From Modestobacter italicus (GTDB lineage Bacteria > Actinomycetota > Actinomycetes > Mycobacteriales > Geodermatophilaceae): a stretch of DNA of 64,000 nucleotides. Every line of letters starts with the position of its first letter. The stretch's first letter is position 1. A program made the translations under genes and the position numbers. The stretch covers positions 3,410,001 to 3,474,000 of the forward strand of contig NC_017955.1 of assembly GCF_000306785.1 (NCBI RefSeq), read 5' to 3'. Below the pieces are notes generated by a model that worked only from the letters and a program-made list of their open reading frames with translations, ran no database searches and had not been told where the DNA came from. Of this stretch, positions 33,603 through 43,317 are shown piece by piece.

Positions 33603-35275
33603 TGCAGACGTCCTGGCCGTTCCGTTCTCGGGGGGTGGGGCCGCGTCGCCGGCCGGACCCGCGCAGCGGGCGGCTCACCGGACCGCGGGCGTTCGCGGGG
33701 CACGTCCCGGAGGACGGGCACCGCGGGGGGCACGGGCCGGTTGCGGACGGAGGGGCGGTCACCGGCGTTCGGCCGGCCGGGGACAGTCTGCCGCTCCGGA
33801 GCCCGCCGCCGCTCGTCCGGGGTGCCCCGCCGCGGGTCGGGCCACCGGCGGGGCGGGGGCGCCCCGGCCCGGCCGCGACCGGCACCGGGGTCGGGCACCC
33901 GGGTCACCGTCCGCCCGTCGTGCCGCTCGGGACGGCGGACCGGCCCCAGGTCGCGCCCGGGGTCGGCACCCCGGCGGCCGCGCCGGCGGCGGGGCGGCGG
34001 CACCGGGTCGACGGCGGTCGGCGGGACCGGGAGCAGCAGCCGGGCGAGCCGGCCGCGCGGCTGGCTGCGCTGGAAGGCGATCGCCGCGGGCTCGGCCCGG
34101 GCGAACCGGGCGAGCAGCCCGATCACGAACAGGGTGAGCACCAGCGACGTCCCGCCGGCCGAGATCAGCGGCAGGGTGACCCCGGTGACCGGCAGCAGCC
34201 CCACGACGTAGCCCATGTTCATGGTGGCCTGGCCGATCAGCCAGACGGTGATGGCGATGCTGGCGAGCTGGATGAACCGGTCGGTCGAGCGGCGGGCGAT
34301 CCGGAAGCCGGCCCAGCCGAGGATGGCGTACAGGCAGACGACGACCAGGCAGCCGAGGAAGCCGAGCTCCTCGCCGATGATCGCGAAGATGTAGTCGGAC
34401 TCGGCGTGCGGCAGCAGGTTCCACTTCATCGCGCTGTTGCCCAGCCCGACGCCCCAGAAGCCGCCGGTGGCCAGCGCGTACAGCCCGTGGCAGGCCTGGT
34501 AGCCGCTGTCGCTGACGTCGGCGCAGGGGTCGATGAAGCCGGTGACCCGGGCCATCCGGTACGGCGCGAGGACGACCATCAGCGCGACCACGACCCCGAC
34601 CGCCAGCACGGCGACCCCGACCCAGCGGCGGGACAGCCCACCGGCCCACATCAGCCCGGCGACGACCAGCAGCAGGCTGACCACCGCGCCCATGTCCGGC
34701 TCGGCGAGGAGCAGCAGGCTCATCAGCAGGAAGACCGGCAGCACCGGCACCAGCAGCGACCTCGTCGTCAGGTACTTCTCCCGGACGGCGATGACGTGCG
34801 CGCCCCACAGCGCGAAGACCAGCTTGGCCAGCTCGGAGGGCTGGAAGTTGGTGAACCCCAGGTTGAACCAGGCGCGGGCACCGTTGAGCTCCAGGCTGAC
34901 CCCGGGGATGGGCACCAGCACCAGCGCCAGCAGCCCGAAGACCACCAGCATCCCCGGGCCCGACCACCGGCGGAGCCGGCCGATCGGCAACCGCAGCGCC
35001 ACCAGCATGCCGAGCAGCCCGACCAGGGCGAACCCGATCTGGCGCACGCCGGGCAGCCAGGCCGGCTGGCCGGCCTTGGCGGCCTCGATCGAGGACGCGG
35101 AGAAGACCATCACCAGGCCGACGACCAGCAGCAGGCCGGCCGAGCCGAGCACCAGGTGCGAGCTGGTCATCGGGCCGTCCAGCCAGGCCGGTCCGCGCCA
35201 GCGCACGCCGCCGCCGGTGCGCGCGCCGCCCGGCGACGGGCGGGCCGCCCGGCGCTCGCGCGTGCTGGCGGTCAC
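33599..35275 (-). CDS. ftsW: septal peptidoglycan polymerase FtsW
   Basis: A SEDS-family glycosyltransferase that polymerises lipid II at the septum with FtsI. The 558-residue protein has ten hydrophobic helices from residue 40 to 415. Family motifs include [15 protein letters not shown] and [19 protein letters not shown]. After the last helix a 140-residue tail rich in Arg and Pro follows, far longer than in E. coli FtsW; similar tails occur in actinobacteria and may bind FtsZ or FtsI. The GTG at 35275 lies four bases after the murD stop. Confidence 0.96.
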   Translation of the reverse strand: MTASTRERRAARPSPGGARTGGGVRWRGPAWLDGPMTSSHLVLGSAGLLLVVGLVMVFSASSIEAAKAGQPAWLPGVRQIGFALVGLLGMLVALRLPIGRLRRWSGPGMLVVFGLLALVLVPIPGVSLELNGARAWFNLGFTNFQPSELAKLVFALWGAHVIAVREKYLTTRSLLVPVLPVFLLMSLLLLAEPDMGAVVSLLLVVAGLMWAGGLSRRWVGVAVLAVGVVVALMVVLAPYRMARVTGFIDPCADVSDSGYQACHGLYALATGGFWGVGLGNSAMKWNLLPHAESDYIFAIIGEELGFLGCLVVVCLYAILGWAGFRIARRSTDRFIQLASIAITVWLIGQATMNMGYVVGLLPVTGVTLPLISAGGTSLVLTLFVIGLLARFARAEPAAIAFQRSQPRGRLARLLLPVPPTAVDPVPPPRRRRGRRGADPGRDLGPVRRPERHDGRTVTRVPDPGAGRGRAGAPPPRRWPDPRRGTPDERRRAPERQTVPGRPNAGDRPSVRNRPVPPAVPVLRDVPRERPRSGEPPAARVRPATRPHPPRTERPGRLQ

Positions 35276-35279
35276 CGGG

Positions 35280-36683
35280 TCAGCCCAGCGCGCGGACCGC
35301 GTCGGCGAAGGCCCGGCCGCGGTGCGCGTAGTCGGTGAAGACGTCCATCGAGGCGGCGGCGGGGGCCAGCAGCACGGTGTCGCCGGGGCGGGCCAGCCGG
35401 ACGGCGGCCGCCACGACCTCACGCATCACCCGGTCCCCGTCCGTCACATCCGCCACGCCCCCATCGTCGCCGCTGGGGACCACGGTGCGCGGGACCGACG
35501 GGGCGTGTCGCGCCAGCGACCTGGCCAGCTGCTCCCGGTCGCGGCCCAGCAGCACCACCCCGGCCAGCCGCGGGGCGACCGCGGCGACCAGCGGGTCGAC
35601 GTCGGCGCCCTTGAGCAGACCGCCGGCGATCCACACCACCCGCGGGTAGGCGGCCAGCGAGGCGCCGGCGGCGTGCGGGTTGGTCGCCTTGCTGTCGTCG
35701 ACGAAGTCCACGCCGTTGACGGTGCCGACCAGGACGTTGCGGTGCGCCCCGCCGCGGAACCGGGACAGGCCAGCACCGATGGCCGCGGCGTCGACCCCGG
35801 CGACCCGGGCCAGCGCCGCCGCGGCGAGCGCGTTGACGGTGTTGTGCGGGCCGCGCACCTGCAGCGCGTCGGTCTCCACCAGCACCTCCCCGGCCGGGCT
35901 GGCGCTGAACGCCCGGTCGACGAGTGCGCCGGCCCGCACCCCGAGCTGGCCGGGCTCCGGTTCCCCGAGGGTGACGGTGACCGGGTGCCGGTGCCGGGCG
36001 ACCAGCGAGGCCGCCACCGGGTTGCCCGCGTCGGCGACGGCCACCCCGGCCAGCCGCAGCAGCTGGGCCTTGGCGTCCCGGTAGGCGTCGAACGAGCCGT
36101 GCCAGTCGACGTGGTCGTCGGCGACGTTGAGCACGCAGGCCCCCGCCGGGGCGATCGAGGAGGACCAGTGCAGCTGGAAGCTGGACAGCTCGACGGCGAT
36201 GGCGTCGTAGGCGGCCCGGCCGTCGGCGTCCCGGGCGGTGACGACCTCGACCAGCGGCCGGCCGACGTTGCCCGCCGCGACCGCCCGCAGACCCCCGGCC
36301 TGCAGCACGGACTCCAGCATGGTGACGGTGGTGGTCTTGCCGTTGGTGCCGGTGACGGCGTACCAGGGCGCGGGTGCCCCGCCGTCCGGTCCGGGGACGC
36401 GCAGCCGCCAGGCGAGCTCGGGCTCGCCGATGACCTCCAGCCCGCGGTCGGCCGCCGCCCGCAGCAGCGGGTGGTCCGGCCGCCAGCCCGGGGAGGTGAC
36501 GACCAGGTCGACGTCCTCGGGCGGGGCGGTCAGCGGACCCAGCCAGCGCGCACCGGCGGCGACCAGTTCGGCCAGCACGGCGGGCTCCGCGGCGTCGGTG
36601 AGGACGACGTCGTCGCCCCGGCCGAGCAGCACCCGGGCCGCCGCGGCACCGGAGATGCCGAGGCCCGCCACCAGCACGGTCAC
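35280..36683 (-). CDS. murD: UDP-N-acetylmuramoylalanine--D-glutamate ligase MurD
   Basis: It adds D-glutamate to UDP-MurNAc-Ala. The 467-residue ligase begins VTVLVAGLGISGAAAARVLL and has the ATP loop YAVTGTNGKTTTVTMLESV, the block DDHVDWHGSFDAYRDAKAQL, and FVDDSKATNPHAAG with the conserved DSKATN. GTG 36683 is one base after the mraY stop. Alanine-rich loops are typical of this genome. Confidence 0.96.
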   Translation of the reverse strand: MTVLVAGLGISGAAAARVLLGRGDDVVLTDAAEPAVLAELVAAGARWLGPLTAPPEDVDLVVTSPGWRPDHPLLRAAADRGLEVIGEPELAWRLRVPGPDGGAPAPWYAVTGTNGKTTTVTMLESVLQAGGLRAVAAGNVGRPLVEVVTARDADGRAAYDAIAVELSSFQLHWSSSIAPAGACVLNVADDHVDWHGSFDAYRDAKAQLLRLAGVAVADAGNPVAASLVARHRHPVTVTLGEPEPGQLGVRAGALVDRAFSASPAGEVLVETDALQVRGPHNTVNALAAAALARVAGVDAAAIGAGLSRFRGGAHRNVLVGTVNGVDFVDDSKATNPHAAGASLAAYPRVVWIAGGLLKGADVDPLVAAVAPRLAGVVLLGRDREQLARSLARHAPSVPRTVVPSGDDGGVADVTDGDRVMREVVAAAVRLARPGDTVLLAPAAASMDVFTDYAHRGRAFADAVRALG

Positions 36684-36684
36684 G

Positions 36685-37764
36685 TCACAGCCCCGCGAAG
36701 GAGAGCCAGTCGGCGTAGAACAGCCCGATCCCGAACGCAACGGCCATCCCGGTCACCAGCCAGAAGCGCACGATCACCGTGTTCTCCGTCCAGCCGGCCA
36801 GCTCGAAGTGGTGGTGCAGCGGCGCCATCCGGAACACCCGCCGCCGGGTGGCCCGGAAGAACGCCACCTGGATGACCACCGACAGCGTGACGGCCACGAA
36901 CAGCCCGCCGAGCACGACCAGCAGCAGCTCGGTGCGGGTGACGATGGCGAGCCCCGACATCAGCCCGCCGAGCGCCAGCGAGCCGGTGTCGCCCATGAAG
37001 ATCCGGGCCGGGGAGGTGTTCCACCACAGGAAGCCCAGGCAGGCGCCCATCGCCGCCGCGGCGACCAGGGTGACGTCCAGCGGGTCGCGCACGGTGTAGC
37101 AGCCGTCGGTGGCCAGCACCGAGCTGCAGTCGTGCCCGAACTGCCAGAACGAGATGATCACGTAGGAGGAGAAGACCATCGCCGAGCAGCCGGCGGCCAG
37201 GCCGTCCAGGCCGTCGGTGAGGTTCACCGCGTTGGAGAACCCGGCGATGAACAGGTAGGCGACCGCGATGAACAGGAACGTCGGCAGCACCAGCGGCTCG
37301 ATGTCGCGGACGAAGGAGATCGCGGTGGTGGCCACCGCCGTCCCGCCGTCGTCCTCGACCAGCGCGAGCACCGCGAAGGTCACCCCGATGACCAGCTGGC
37401 CGACGAGCTTGGCGGTCTTGTTCAGCCCCAGGCTGCGCCGGTAGCGGATCTTCAGGTAGTCGTCGAGGAAGCCGACGGTGCCCAGCCCGACCATCAGGAA
37501 CAGCAGCAGCAGACCCGTCGAGCTGACCCCGCGCCCGTCCTGGTCGATGAGGAAGAGGTGGGCCACCAGGTAGCCCAGCACCGTGGCCAGCACCATGACG
37601 GTGCCGCCCATGGTGGGCGTGCCCTTCTTCGACAGGTGGCTCTCCGGGCCGTCGTCCCGGATCTCCTGGCCGAAGCCGTGCTGGCGGAACGCCTTGATCG
37701 CCAGCGGGGTCACCAGGATCGACACGATCAGCCCGACGGCCGCCGCGATCAGGACCGACTTCAC
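36685..37764 (-). CDS. mraY: phospho-MurNAc-pentapeptide translocase MraY
   Basis: It transfers phospho-MurNAc-pentapeptide to undecaprenyl phosphate to make lipid I. The 359-residue membrane enzyme has ten helices and all catalytic motifs: FLDDYLKIRYRRSLGLNK, SNAVNLTDGLDGLAAG, FMGDTGSLALGG and MAPLHHHFELAGW. GTG 37764 overlaps the murF stop by 4 bp. murD follows after one base. Confidence 0.97.
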   Translation of the reverse strand: MKSVLIAAAVGLIVSILVTPLAIKAFRQHGFGQEIRDDGPESHLSKKGTPTMGGTVMVLATVLGYLVAHLFLIDQDGRGVSSTGLLLLFLMVGLGTVGFLDDYLKIRYRRSLGLNKTAKLVGQLVIGVTFAVLALVEDDGGTAVATTAISFVRDIEPLVLPTFLFIAVAYLFIAGFSNAVNLTDGLDGLAAGCSAMVFSSYVIISFWQFGHDCSSVLATDGCYTVRDPLDVTLVAAAAMGACLGFLWWNTSPARIFMGDTGSLALGGLMSGLAIVTRTELLLVVLGGLFVAVTLSVVIQVAFFRATRRRVFRMAPLHHHFELAGWTENTVIVRFWLVTGMAVAFGIGLFYADWLSFAGL

Positions 37765-39188
37765 GAGGCGGCCCCGTCGGCCAGCAGGTCGGCGGCCAGC
37801 CGCTCCAGCCCGTAGGACCGCGAGGCCTTCACCAGGACGACGTCGTCGGCGCCGAGCTCCGCGGTCAGCAGCCGCAGGGCCGCCTCCCTGTCCGGCACGT
37901 GCTGCACGCTGTCCAGCGCTCCGTCCTCCTGTCCGTGTCCTCCCCCGTCCCGCGCCGAACGCTCGGCGAGGGCCCCGGTGTGCACACCGACCGCGTCCGG
38001 GCCGACGGAGACCAGCAGGTCCACCCCGGCGCGCACCACGTCCCGGCCCAGCCGGTCGTGCTCGGCGTCCGCCTCCGCCCCCAGCTCGCCCATGGCGCCC
38101 AGCACCGCGACCCGGCGCCGTCCGGGCAGCCGGGTCAGCGCGGCGAGCGCCGCCCGCATCGACTCGGGGTTGGCGTTGTAGGCGTCGTTGACCACGGTCA
38201 CGCCATCGGCGCGCCGGGTGACCTCCATCCGCCACCGGCTGCGCGGCCCGGCGGCCGACAGCGCGGCGGCCACCGCACCGGGGCTCATGCCGGCGGCCAG
38301 CGCGGCGGCGGCGGCCGACAGCGCGTTGGCCACCTGGTGGGCGCCGACGACCTGCAGCGCGACCGGGTGCTCCTCACCGCCGGCGACCAGGGTGAACCGG
38401 GCCCGGGCGGCGTCGTCGAGGTCGACGTCGGCGGCCCGGACGTCGGCGTCGGCGCCCAGCCCGGTGGTGACCACCCGGGCCGTGGTGCGCGGGGCCATGC
38501 CGAGCACCCGCGGGTCGTCGGCGTTGAGCACGGCGGTGCCCTCGGCGGGCAGCGCCTCGACCAGCTCGCCCTTGCTCTGGGCGATGACCTCGGCGCTGCC
38601 GAACTCGCCGAGGTGCGCGGAGCCGACGTTGAGCACCACGCCGATGTCCGGGCGGGCGACGCGGCACAGCCGGGCGATGTGCCCGGGGCCGCGCGCGCCC
38701 ATCTCCAGCACCAGCGACCGGGTGGCGGGGTCGGCGCTGAGCACGGTCAGCGGCAGGCCGATGTCGTTGTTGAAGGAGCCCTCCGGGCTCACCGTCGGGC
38801 CGGCCGCGGCCAGCACCTGGCCGAGCAGGTCCTTGGTCGAGGTCTTGCCCGAGGAGCCGGTGATCCCGACGGTCACCAGGCCGCCCTCGACCAGCCGGCG
38901 GTGCACCGCGCCGGCCAGCCGGCCCAGCGCCTCGACCGGGTCGGGGACGACGACGACCGGCAGCCCGGGCTCGGGCCGGGTGGCCAGCGCACCGGCCGCA
39001 CCGGCCGCGACGGCGGCGGGCAGGAAGTCCGCGCCGTCCACCCGCTCGCCCGGCAGCGCCACGAACAGGTCGCCCGGCGTCAGCGCCCGGGAGTCCGTCC
39101 GCACCGCGCCGGTGACGACGGCGGAGGGGTCCCCGGCCAGCTCGCCGCCGACGGCCGCAGCCACCTCGGCGAGGGTCAGTTCGATCAT
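37761..39188 (-). CDS. murF: UDP-MurNAc-tripeptide--D-alanyl-D-alanine ligase MurF
   Basis: It adds D-Ala-D-Ala to complete the pentapeptide precursor. The 475-residue ligase starts MIELTLAEVAAAVGGELAGD, with the ATP loop VGITGSSGKTSTKDLLGQV near residue 108 and VVNDAYNANPESMRAALAAL near 340, a MurF hallmark. A less conserved insertion (ERSARDGGGHGQEDGAL) interrupts the C-terminal domain. The ATG overlaps murE by 4 bp. Confidence 0.97.
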   Translation of the reverse strand: MIELTLAEVAAAVGGELAGDPSAVVTGAVRTDSRALTPGDLFVALPGERVDGADFLPAAVAAGAAGALATRPEPGLPVVVVPDPVEALGRLAGAVHRRLVEGGLVTVGITGSSGKTSTKDLLGQVLAAAGPTVSPEGSFNNDIGLPLTVLSADPATRSLVLEMGARGPGHIARLCRVARPDIGVVLNVGSAHLGEFGSAEVIAQSKGELVEALPAEGTAVLNADDPRVLGMAPRTTARVVTTGLGADADVRAADVDLDDAARARFTLVAGGEEHPVALQVVGAHQVANALSAAAAALAAGMSPGAVAAALSAAGPRSRWRMEVTRRADGVTVVNDAYNANPESMRAALAALTRLPGRRRVAVLGAMGELGAEADAEHDRLGRDVVRAGVDLLVSVGPDAVGVHTGALAERSARDGGGHGQEDGALDSVQHVPDREAALRLLTAELGADDVVLVKASRSYGLERLAADLLADGAAS

Positions 39189-40750
39189 GCGTCCACCGTC
39201 CGGGCCCCGCGGCCCTGCTCGAGCACCTCGCGGAGCACGTCTCGGTCGTCGAAGGGCAGCACCCGACCCCCCACCTCCTGGCCCGTCTCGTGGCCCTTGC
39301 CGGCCACCAGCAGGGTGTCACCCGGCCGCGCCGCCGCGACGGCGGCCGCGAGGGCGGCCCGCCGGTCGCCGATCTCCAGCACCTGCGCGCGCTGCCCGGC
39401 GGGCACCTCCTCGGTGCCCGCGCGCATCGCGGCCCGGATCGCGGCGGGGTCCTCCGAGCGCGGGTTGTCGTCGGTGATCACGAGGACGTCGCTGCCGGCC
39501 GCCGCAGCGGCGCCCATCGCCGCTCGCTTGCCCGGGTCGCGGTCACCCCCACAGCCCAGCACGGTGAGCAGCCGCCCGCCCGTCGCGGCGCGCAGCGAGG
39601 CCAGCGCGGTCTGCACCGCGTCCGGGGTGTGCGCGTAGTCGACGACGGCGACGAAGGGCTGCCCGGCGTCCACCGGCTCCATCCGCCCCGGCACCACGGT
39701 GTCCGCGAGCCCGGCCAGCGCGACCTCGGGCGGGATGCCGACGGCGTCGAGCAGGGCGACGGCGAGGACGGCGTTGGCGACGTTGAAGCCGCCGGGGAGC
39801 CGGAGCCGGCCGGGCCAGCTGCGGCCGCCGGGCCCGTGCAGGGTGAACGTCGAGCCGCCGGTGCCCACCGCCGCGACGTCGCTCGCCGACCAGTCGGCGG
39901 GCGCCCCGGCGGTGCTGACGGTGACCGTTCCGGGCTCGACCAGCCGCCGGCCGGCCGGGTCGTCGACGTCGACGACCTCGACCGCGGCCCGCCCGTCGAA
40001 CAGCAGCGCCTTGGCCTGGAAGTAGCTCTCCGGGTCACCGTGGAAGTCCAGGTGGTCGCGGGAGAGGTTGGTGAACCCGGCCGCGGCGAAGCGGACGCCG
40101 TTGACCCGGCCCATGACCAGCGCGTGGCTGGAGACCTCCATGACCACGGCGCGCACGCCCGAGGCCACCATCGAGGCCAGCAGCGCGTGCAGGTCCGTCG
40201 CCTCCGGGGTGGTCCGGGTGCTGGGCAGCGCGGTGGTCACCGGGGCGCCGGCCGCGTCGCGCCCGCGGGTGCGGGTCTGCACGGTGCCGATCAGCCCGCT
40301 GGTCCAGCCGGCGGCGGCCAGCCCGGCCTCGACCAGGTAGCTCGTCGTCGTCTTGCCGTTGGTACCGGTGATGCCCAGCACGGTCAGCTGCTCGCTGGGG
40401 CGGCCGTGCACCCGGGAGGCCACCGCGCCCAGCACCCCCCGCGGGTCGTCGACGACGCAGGTGGGCAGGCCGGTGGCCCGGGCCTCGGCCTCCCCGGCCG
40501 GGTCGGTGAGCACGGCGACCGCGCCGCGCGCGGCGGCGTCGGCGGCGTAGCGGGCGCCGTGGGTGCGGGCACCGGGCAGCGCGGCGTAGAGGTCGCCCGG
40601 CCCGACCGTGGTCGACGCGAGGGTCACCCCGCCGACCGGGGTGGCGGGGTCGCCCTGGACCGGCGGACCGATCAGGTCGGCCAGTTCGGCGAGGGGGAGC
40701 GGGCGGTTCCCCGCAGGCCGGGGCACCGACCCGGGCACGGTCGGACTCAC
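39185..40750 (-). CDS. murE: UDP-MurNAc-tripeptide ligase MurE, meso-diaminopimelate type
   Basis: It adds the third amino acid of the stem peptide. The 521-residue protein has the ATP loop GITGTNGKTTTSYLVEAG, the HALVMGRVNGVRF region, and the substrate motif ITDDNPRSEDPAAIR. DNPR at this place marks enzymes that use meso-diaminopimelate, so the wall should be of that type. GTG 40750 has GGAG five bases upstream. The 116-bp gap to ftsI (40751-40866) is the largest inside the mur group and may hold an extra promoter. Confidence 0.97.
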   Translation of the reverse strand: MSPTVPGSVPRPAGNRPLPLAELADLIGPPVQGDPATPVGGVTLASTTVGPGDLYAALPGARTHGARYAADAAARGAVAVLTDPAGEAEARATGLPTCVVDDPRGVLGAVASRVHGRPSEQLTVLGITGTNGKTTTSYLVEAGLAAAGWTSGLIGTVQTRTRGRDAAGAPVTTALPSTRTTPEATDLHALLASMVASGVRAVVMEVSSHALVMGRVNGVRFAAAGFTNLSRDHLDFHGDPESYFQAKALLFDGRAAVEVVDVDDPAGRRLVEPGTVTVSTAGAPADWSASDVAAVGTGGSTFTLHGPGGRSWPGRLRLPGGFNVANAVLAVALLDAVGIPPEVALAGLADTVVPGRMEPVDAGQPFVAVVDYAHTPDAVQTALASLRAATGGRLLTVLGCGGDRDPGKRAAMGAAAAAGSDVLVITDDNPRSEDPAAIRAAMRAGTEEVPAGQRAQVLEIGDRRAALAAAVAAARPGDTLLVAGKGHETGQEVGGRVLPFDDRDVLREVLEQGRGARTVDA

Positions 40751-40866
40751 GGGGCTCCAATCTACCGGCGGCGGACCCGCAGGCCCGATGACCACCGGTT
40801 CGTCCTCGTGTCGGTCGCCTGCGTCCTGCCCGGGCCGGCGTGCCGGGTCCGGGCCCGGTCGGGGGT

Positions 40867-42729
40867 TCAGTCGACCTGGAGGGTGAAGGCGGGGCGGGGC
40901 GTCCCGGAGGGGACGACGCCCCCGGCGGTGAGCGCGTAGCGCATGACGTCGGAGAACACCGGTGCGGCGACCTGGCCGCCCTCGGCCGCGCTGGTCGGGC
41001 GCTCGAGGTCCACGGCGACGACGTACTGCGGGTCGTCGGCCGGTGCGTAGCCGACGAAGGTGGTGAAGTAGCCGCCGCCGGCGTAGCAGCCGCAGTCGGG
41101 GTTGGCGCGCTGCGCGGTGCCGGTCTTGCCGACCACCCGGAAGCCGTCGACCTCGCCCAGCGGCGCGGTGCCGCCCTTGCCGACCACCGCCTCCAGCATG
41201 TAGGTCAGCTGGCCGGCGGTGTCCGCGCTGACCACCCGGGTGGCGGCCGGCCGGGGCGCCTCGGTGACCGTGCCGTCGGCGGCGGTGACCGAGGAGACGA
41301 CCCGCGGCGGGATGCGCACGCCCCCGTTGGCCAGGGTCTGGTACACCGACGCCATCTGCAGCGTGGTCACCGACACGCCCTGCCCGATCGGCACGTTGGC
41401 CGCGCGGCTCTCCGTCCAGTCGGCCGAGGGCTCCAGGATGCCGGCGCTCTCCCCGGGCAGCTCGATGCCGGTCTCCGAGCCGATGCCGAAGGCCTGCAGG
41501 TACCGCTCCAGGGTGCTGTTGCCGATCTCGCGGGCCAGCATGATCGCGCCGACGTTGCTGGACTTGGCGAGCACGCCGGTGACGGTGAACTTCTTCACGG
41601 GGTGGTCGGTGGCGTCGGTGACCACGACGTCGCCGGCCTGGATGTGGCCGGGGACGTCGAGCACGGTGTCCTTGGTGGCCTTGCCCTCCTCGATGGCGGC
41701 GGCGGCGGTCACCGCCTTCATCACCGAGCCGGGCTCGTAGACGTCGGAGACCACCGGGTTGCCCAGCAGGTCCGGGTCGGTCTCGTTGTAGCGGCCGGGG
41801 TCGTACCCGGGGCAGCCGGCCATCGCGGCGACCTCACCGGTCTGCACGTCCAGCACGACCGCCGACGCCGAGGTGGTGTCGCCGTCGGCGCAGGCCGCGT
41901 CCAGCCGCTGCTGCACCACGAACTGCAGGTCCTCGTCCAGGGTGAGCTGCACGGTGCCGCCGTCGGTGGCCGGGGTGGACTCGTCGATGCCCGAGGGGAT
42001 CTGGTTGCCGCTGCCGTCGACCTCGACCCGCTTCTCGCCGTCGGTGCCGGCCAGCACGTCCTGGTAGGTCTGCTCGATGCCGGCCAGCCCGTCGCCGTCC
42101 TTGCCGACGAACCCGACGACCTGCCCGCCGACGGCGCCGGCGGGGTAGAGCCGGACCGGGTCGTCCTCGAACGCGAGCCCGGTCCGGGTGGCCAGCGGCA
42201 GCGCCCGGACCTGGTCGGTGACGTCGGTGGCCACCTGGTCGGCCAGCACGACGTACCGGGTGTCACGGGAGAGCTTCTCGACCAGGTCGGCGACCGGCAC
42301 GTCCAGCAGCGTGGTGAGCGCCAGCGCGGTGCGGGTCGGGTCGGTGACGACGGAGGGGTCGGCGGTGACCCGCTCAGCGTCCACGGAGTAGGCGAGCACG
42401 TTGCCGGTCCGGTCGGTGATCTCCCCGCGGACGGCCTCGATCGGGTAGGTGCGCATCCGGTCGTTGGTGGCCGCCTGCGCGTAGGAGGCGCCGTCGACGC
42501 CCTGCAGGACGACCAGCCGGCCGACGACGATCACCAGCAGGGCGATCAGGAAGACCAGCCCCCAGCGGTTGCGGGCGTCCCGCTGCAGCATGCCCAGCGG
42601 CTGCCGGCGCCGGCTGCCCGCCTCCCGGCGCGGCCGCAGGTCGCCCCGGCCGGCCGGGCCGGTGCCGCGACCGGGGGTGCGCCGCACCCCGCTGGACCGG
42701 GAGGGCGGCGGTGGACCTGCTGGCGGCAC
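40867..42729 (-). CDS. ftsI: septal transpeptidase FtsI (PBP2b/PBP3 class)
   Basis: A class B penicillin-binding protein that crosslinks septal peptidoglycan, partner of FtsW. The 620 residues comprise an Arg/Pro-rich cytoplasmic head (1-50), one membrane helix (WGLVFLIALLVIVVGRLVVL), a dimerisation domain, and the transpeptidase domain. The catalytic motifs are SxxK in YEPGSVMKAVTAAA, SxN in LAKSSNVGAIML and KTG in RVVGKTGTAQRAN. The start is GTG. It lies three bases after the ftsL-like stop. Confidence 0.96.
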   Translation of the reverse strand: MPPAGPPPPSRSSGVRRTPGRGTGPAGRGDLRPRREAGSRRRQPLGMLQRDARNRWGLVFLIALLVIVVGRLVVLQGVDGASYAQAATNDRMRTYPIEAVRGEITDRTGNVLAYSVDAERVTADPSVVTDPTRTALALTTLLDVPVADLVEKLSRDTRYVVLADQVATDVTDQVRALPLATRTGLAFEDDPVRLYPAGAVGGQVVGFVGKDGDGLAGIEQTYQDVLAGTDGEKRVEVDGSGNQIPSGIDESTPATDGGTVQLTLDEDLQFVVQQRLDAACADGDTTSASAVVLDVQTGEVAAMAGCPGYDPGRYNETDPDLLGNPVVSDVYEPGSVMKAVTAAAAIEEGKATKDTVLDVPGHIQAGDVVVTDATDHPVKKFTVTGVLAKSSNVGAIMLAREIGNSTLERYLQAFGIGSETGIELPGESAGILEPSADWTESRAANVPIGQGVSVTTLQMASVYQTLANGGVRIPPRVVSSVTAADGTVTEAPRPAATRVVSADTAGQLTYMLEAVVGKGGTAPLGEVDGFRVVGKTGTAQRANPDCGCYAGGGYFTTFVGYAPADDPQYVVAVDLERPTSAAEGGQVAAPVFSDVMRYALTAGGVVPSGTPRPAFTLQVD

Positions 42730-42732
42730 GGC

Positions 42733-43317
42733 TCAGTTCCCCGGGGTCGGTGCGGCGGGGTCAGGGACGGCGGGGACGGCGGGCGGCGCCGGCGTGGCGG
42801 TGCCCAGCAGCACCGAGCTGCCGTCGGGCTGCAGCACCAGGTGGGCCGCCGCCCCGGGCGGGACCAGGCCGGCGGCGGCGGCGACCCGGGCCAGCTGCGC
42901 CGCGGTGTCGGCGGCGATCACCTGCTGCTCCAGCCGGTCGACCACCTCGGCCTGCTCGGCGTTGGCCTGGCGCTGCTGGGTGGCGTCCAGGGAGTCCACC
43001 GCGACGGCCGTGTTGAGCAGCAGCAGGCCGAGCACGGTGGTCACCAGCAGACCGACGAGCAGCACCACGAACGGCGCCCGGCGGCGGCCGGTGGCCCGGG
43101 CCCGGGCGGGCACCCGGGTGGGCGTGGTGCGGGCCGGTGGCACCAGGCGCAGGTGCGGCCCGGACGCGACCGGCCCGCTGCGCCGGGTCGCGCCGGTGCG
43201 TGGCAGGTGCACCGGACCGGTGGTGGCCCGGGAGGTGGGCCGCGGCGTCGTCCGGGCGGTGGTGCGGGCGGCGCCGCGGGCGGCGCGGGCCGACGACGTG
43301 CGGGCGGGCTGGGTCAC
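42733..43317 (-). CDS. FtsL-like divisome protein
   Basis: A 194-residue bitopic protein in the place of ftsL, between rsmH and ftsI. The first 80 residues are very rich in Arg, Thr and Pro and should be cytoplasmic. One helix follows ([20 protein letters not shown]), then a short heptad-rich stretch ([20 protein letters not shown]) that could form the FtsL coiled coil with an FtsB/DivIC protein. The tail is Pro/Ala-rich. Sequence identity in FtsL is always low, so the call rests on position and topology. The start is GTG, overlapping rsmH by 4 bp. Confidence 0.8.
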   Translation of the reverse strand: MTQPARTSSARAARGAARTTARTTPRPTSRATTGPVHLPRTGATRRSGPVASGPHLRLVPPARTTPTRVPARARATGRRRAPFVVLLVGLLVTTVLGLLLLNTAVAVDSLDATQQRQANAEQAEVVDRLEQQVIAADTAAQLARVAAAAGLVPPGAAAHLVLQPDGSSVLLGTATPAPPAVPAVPDPAAPTPGN

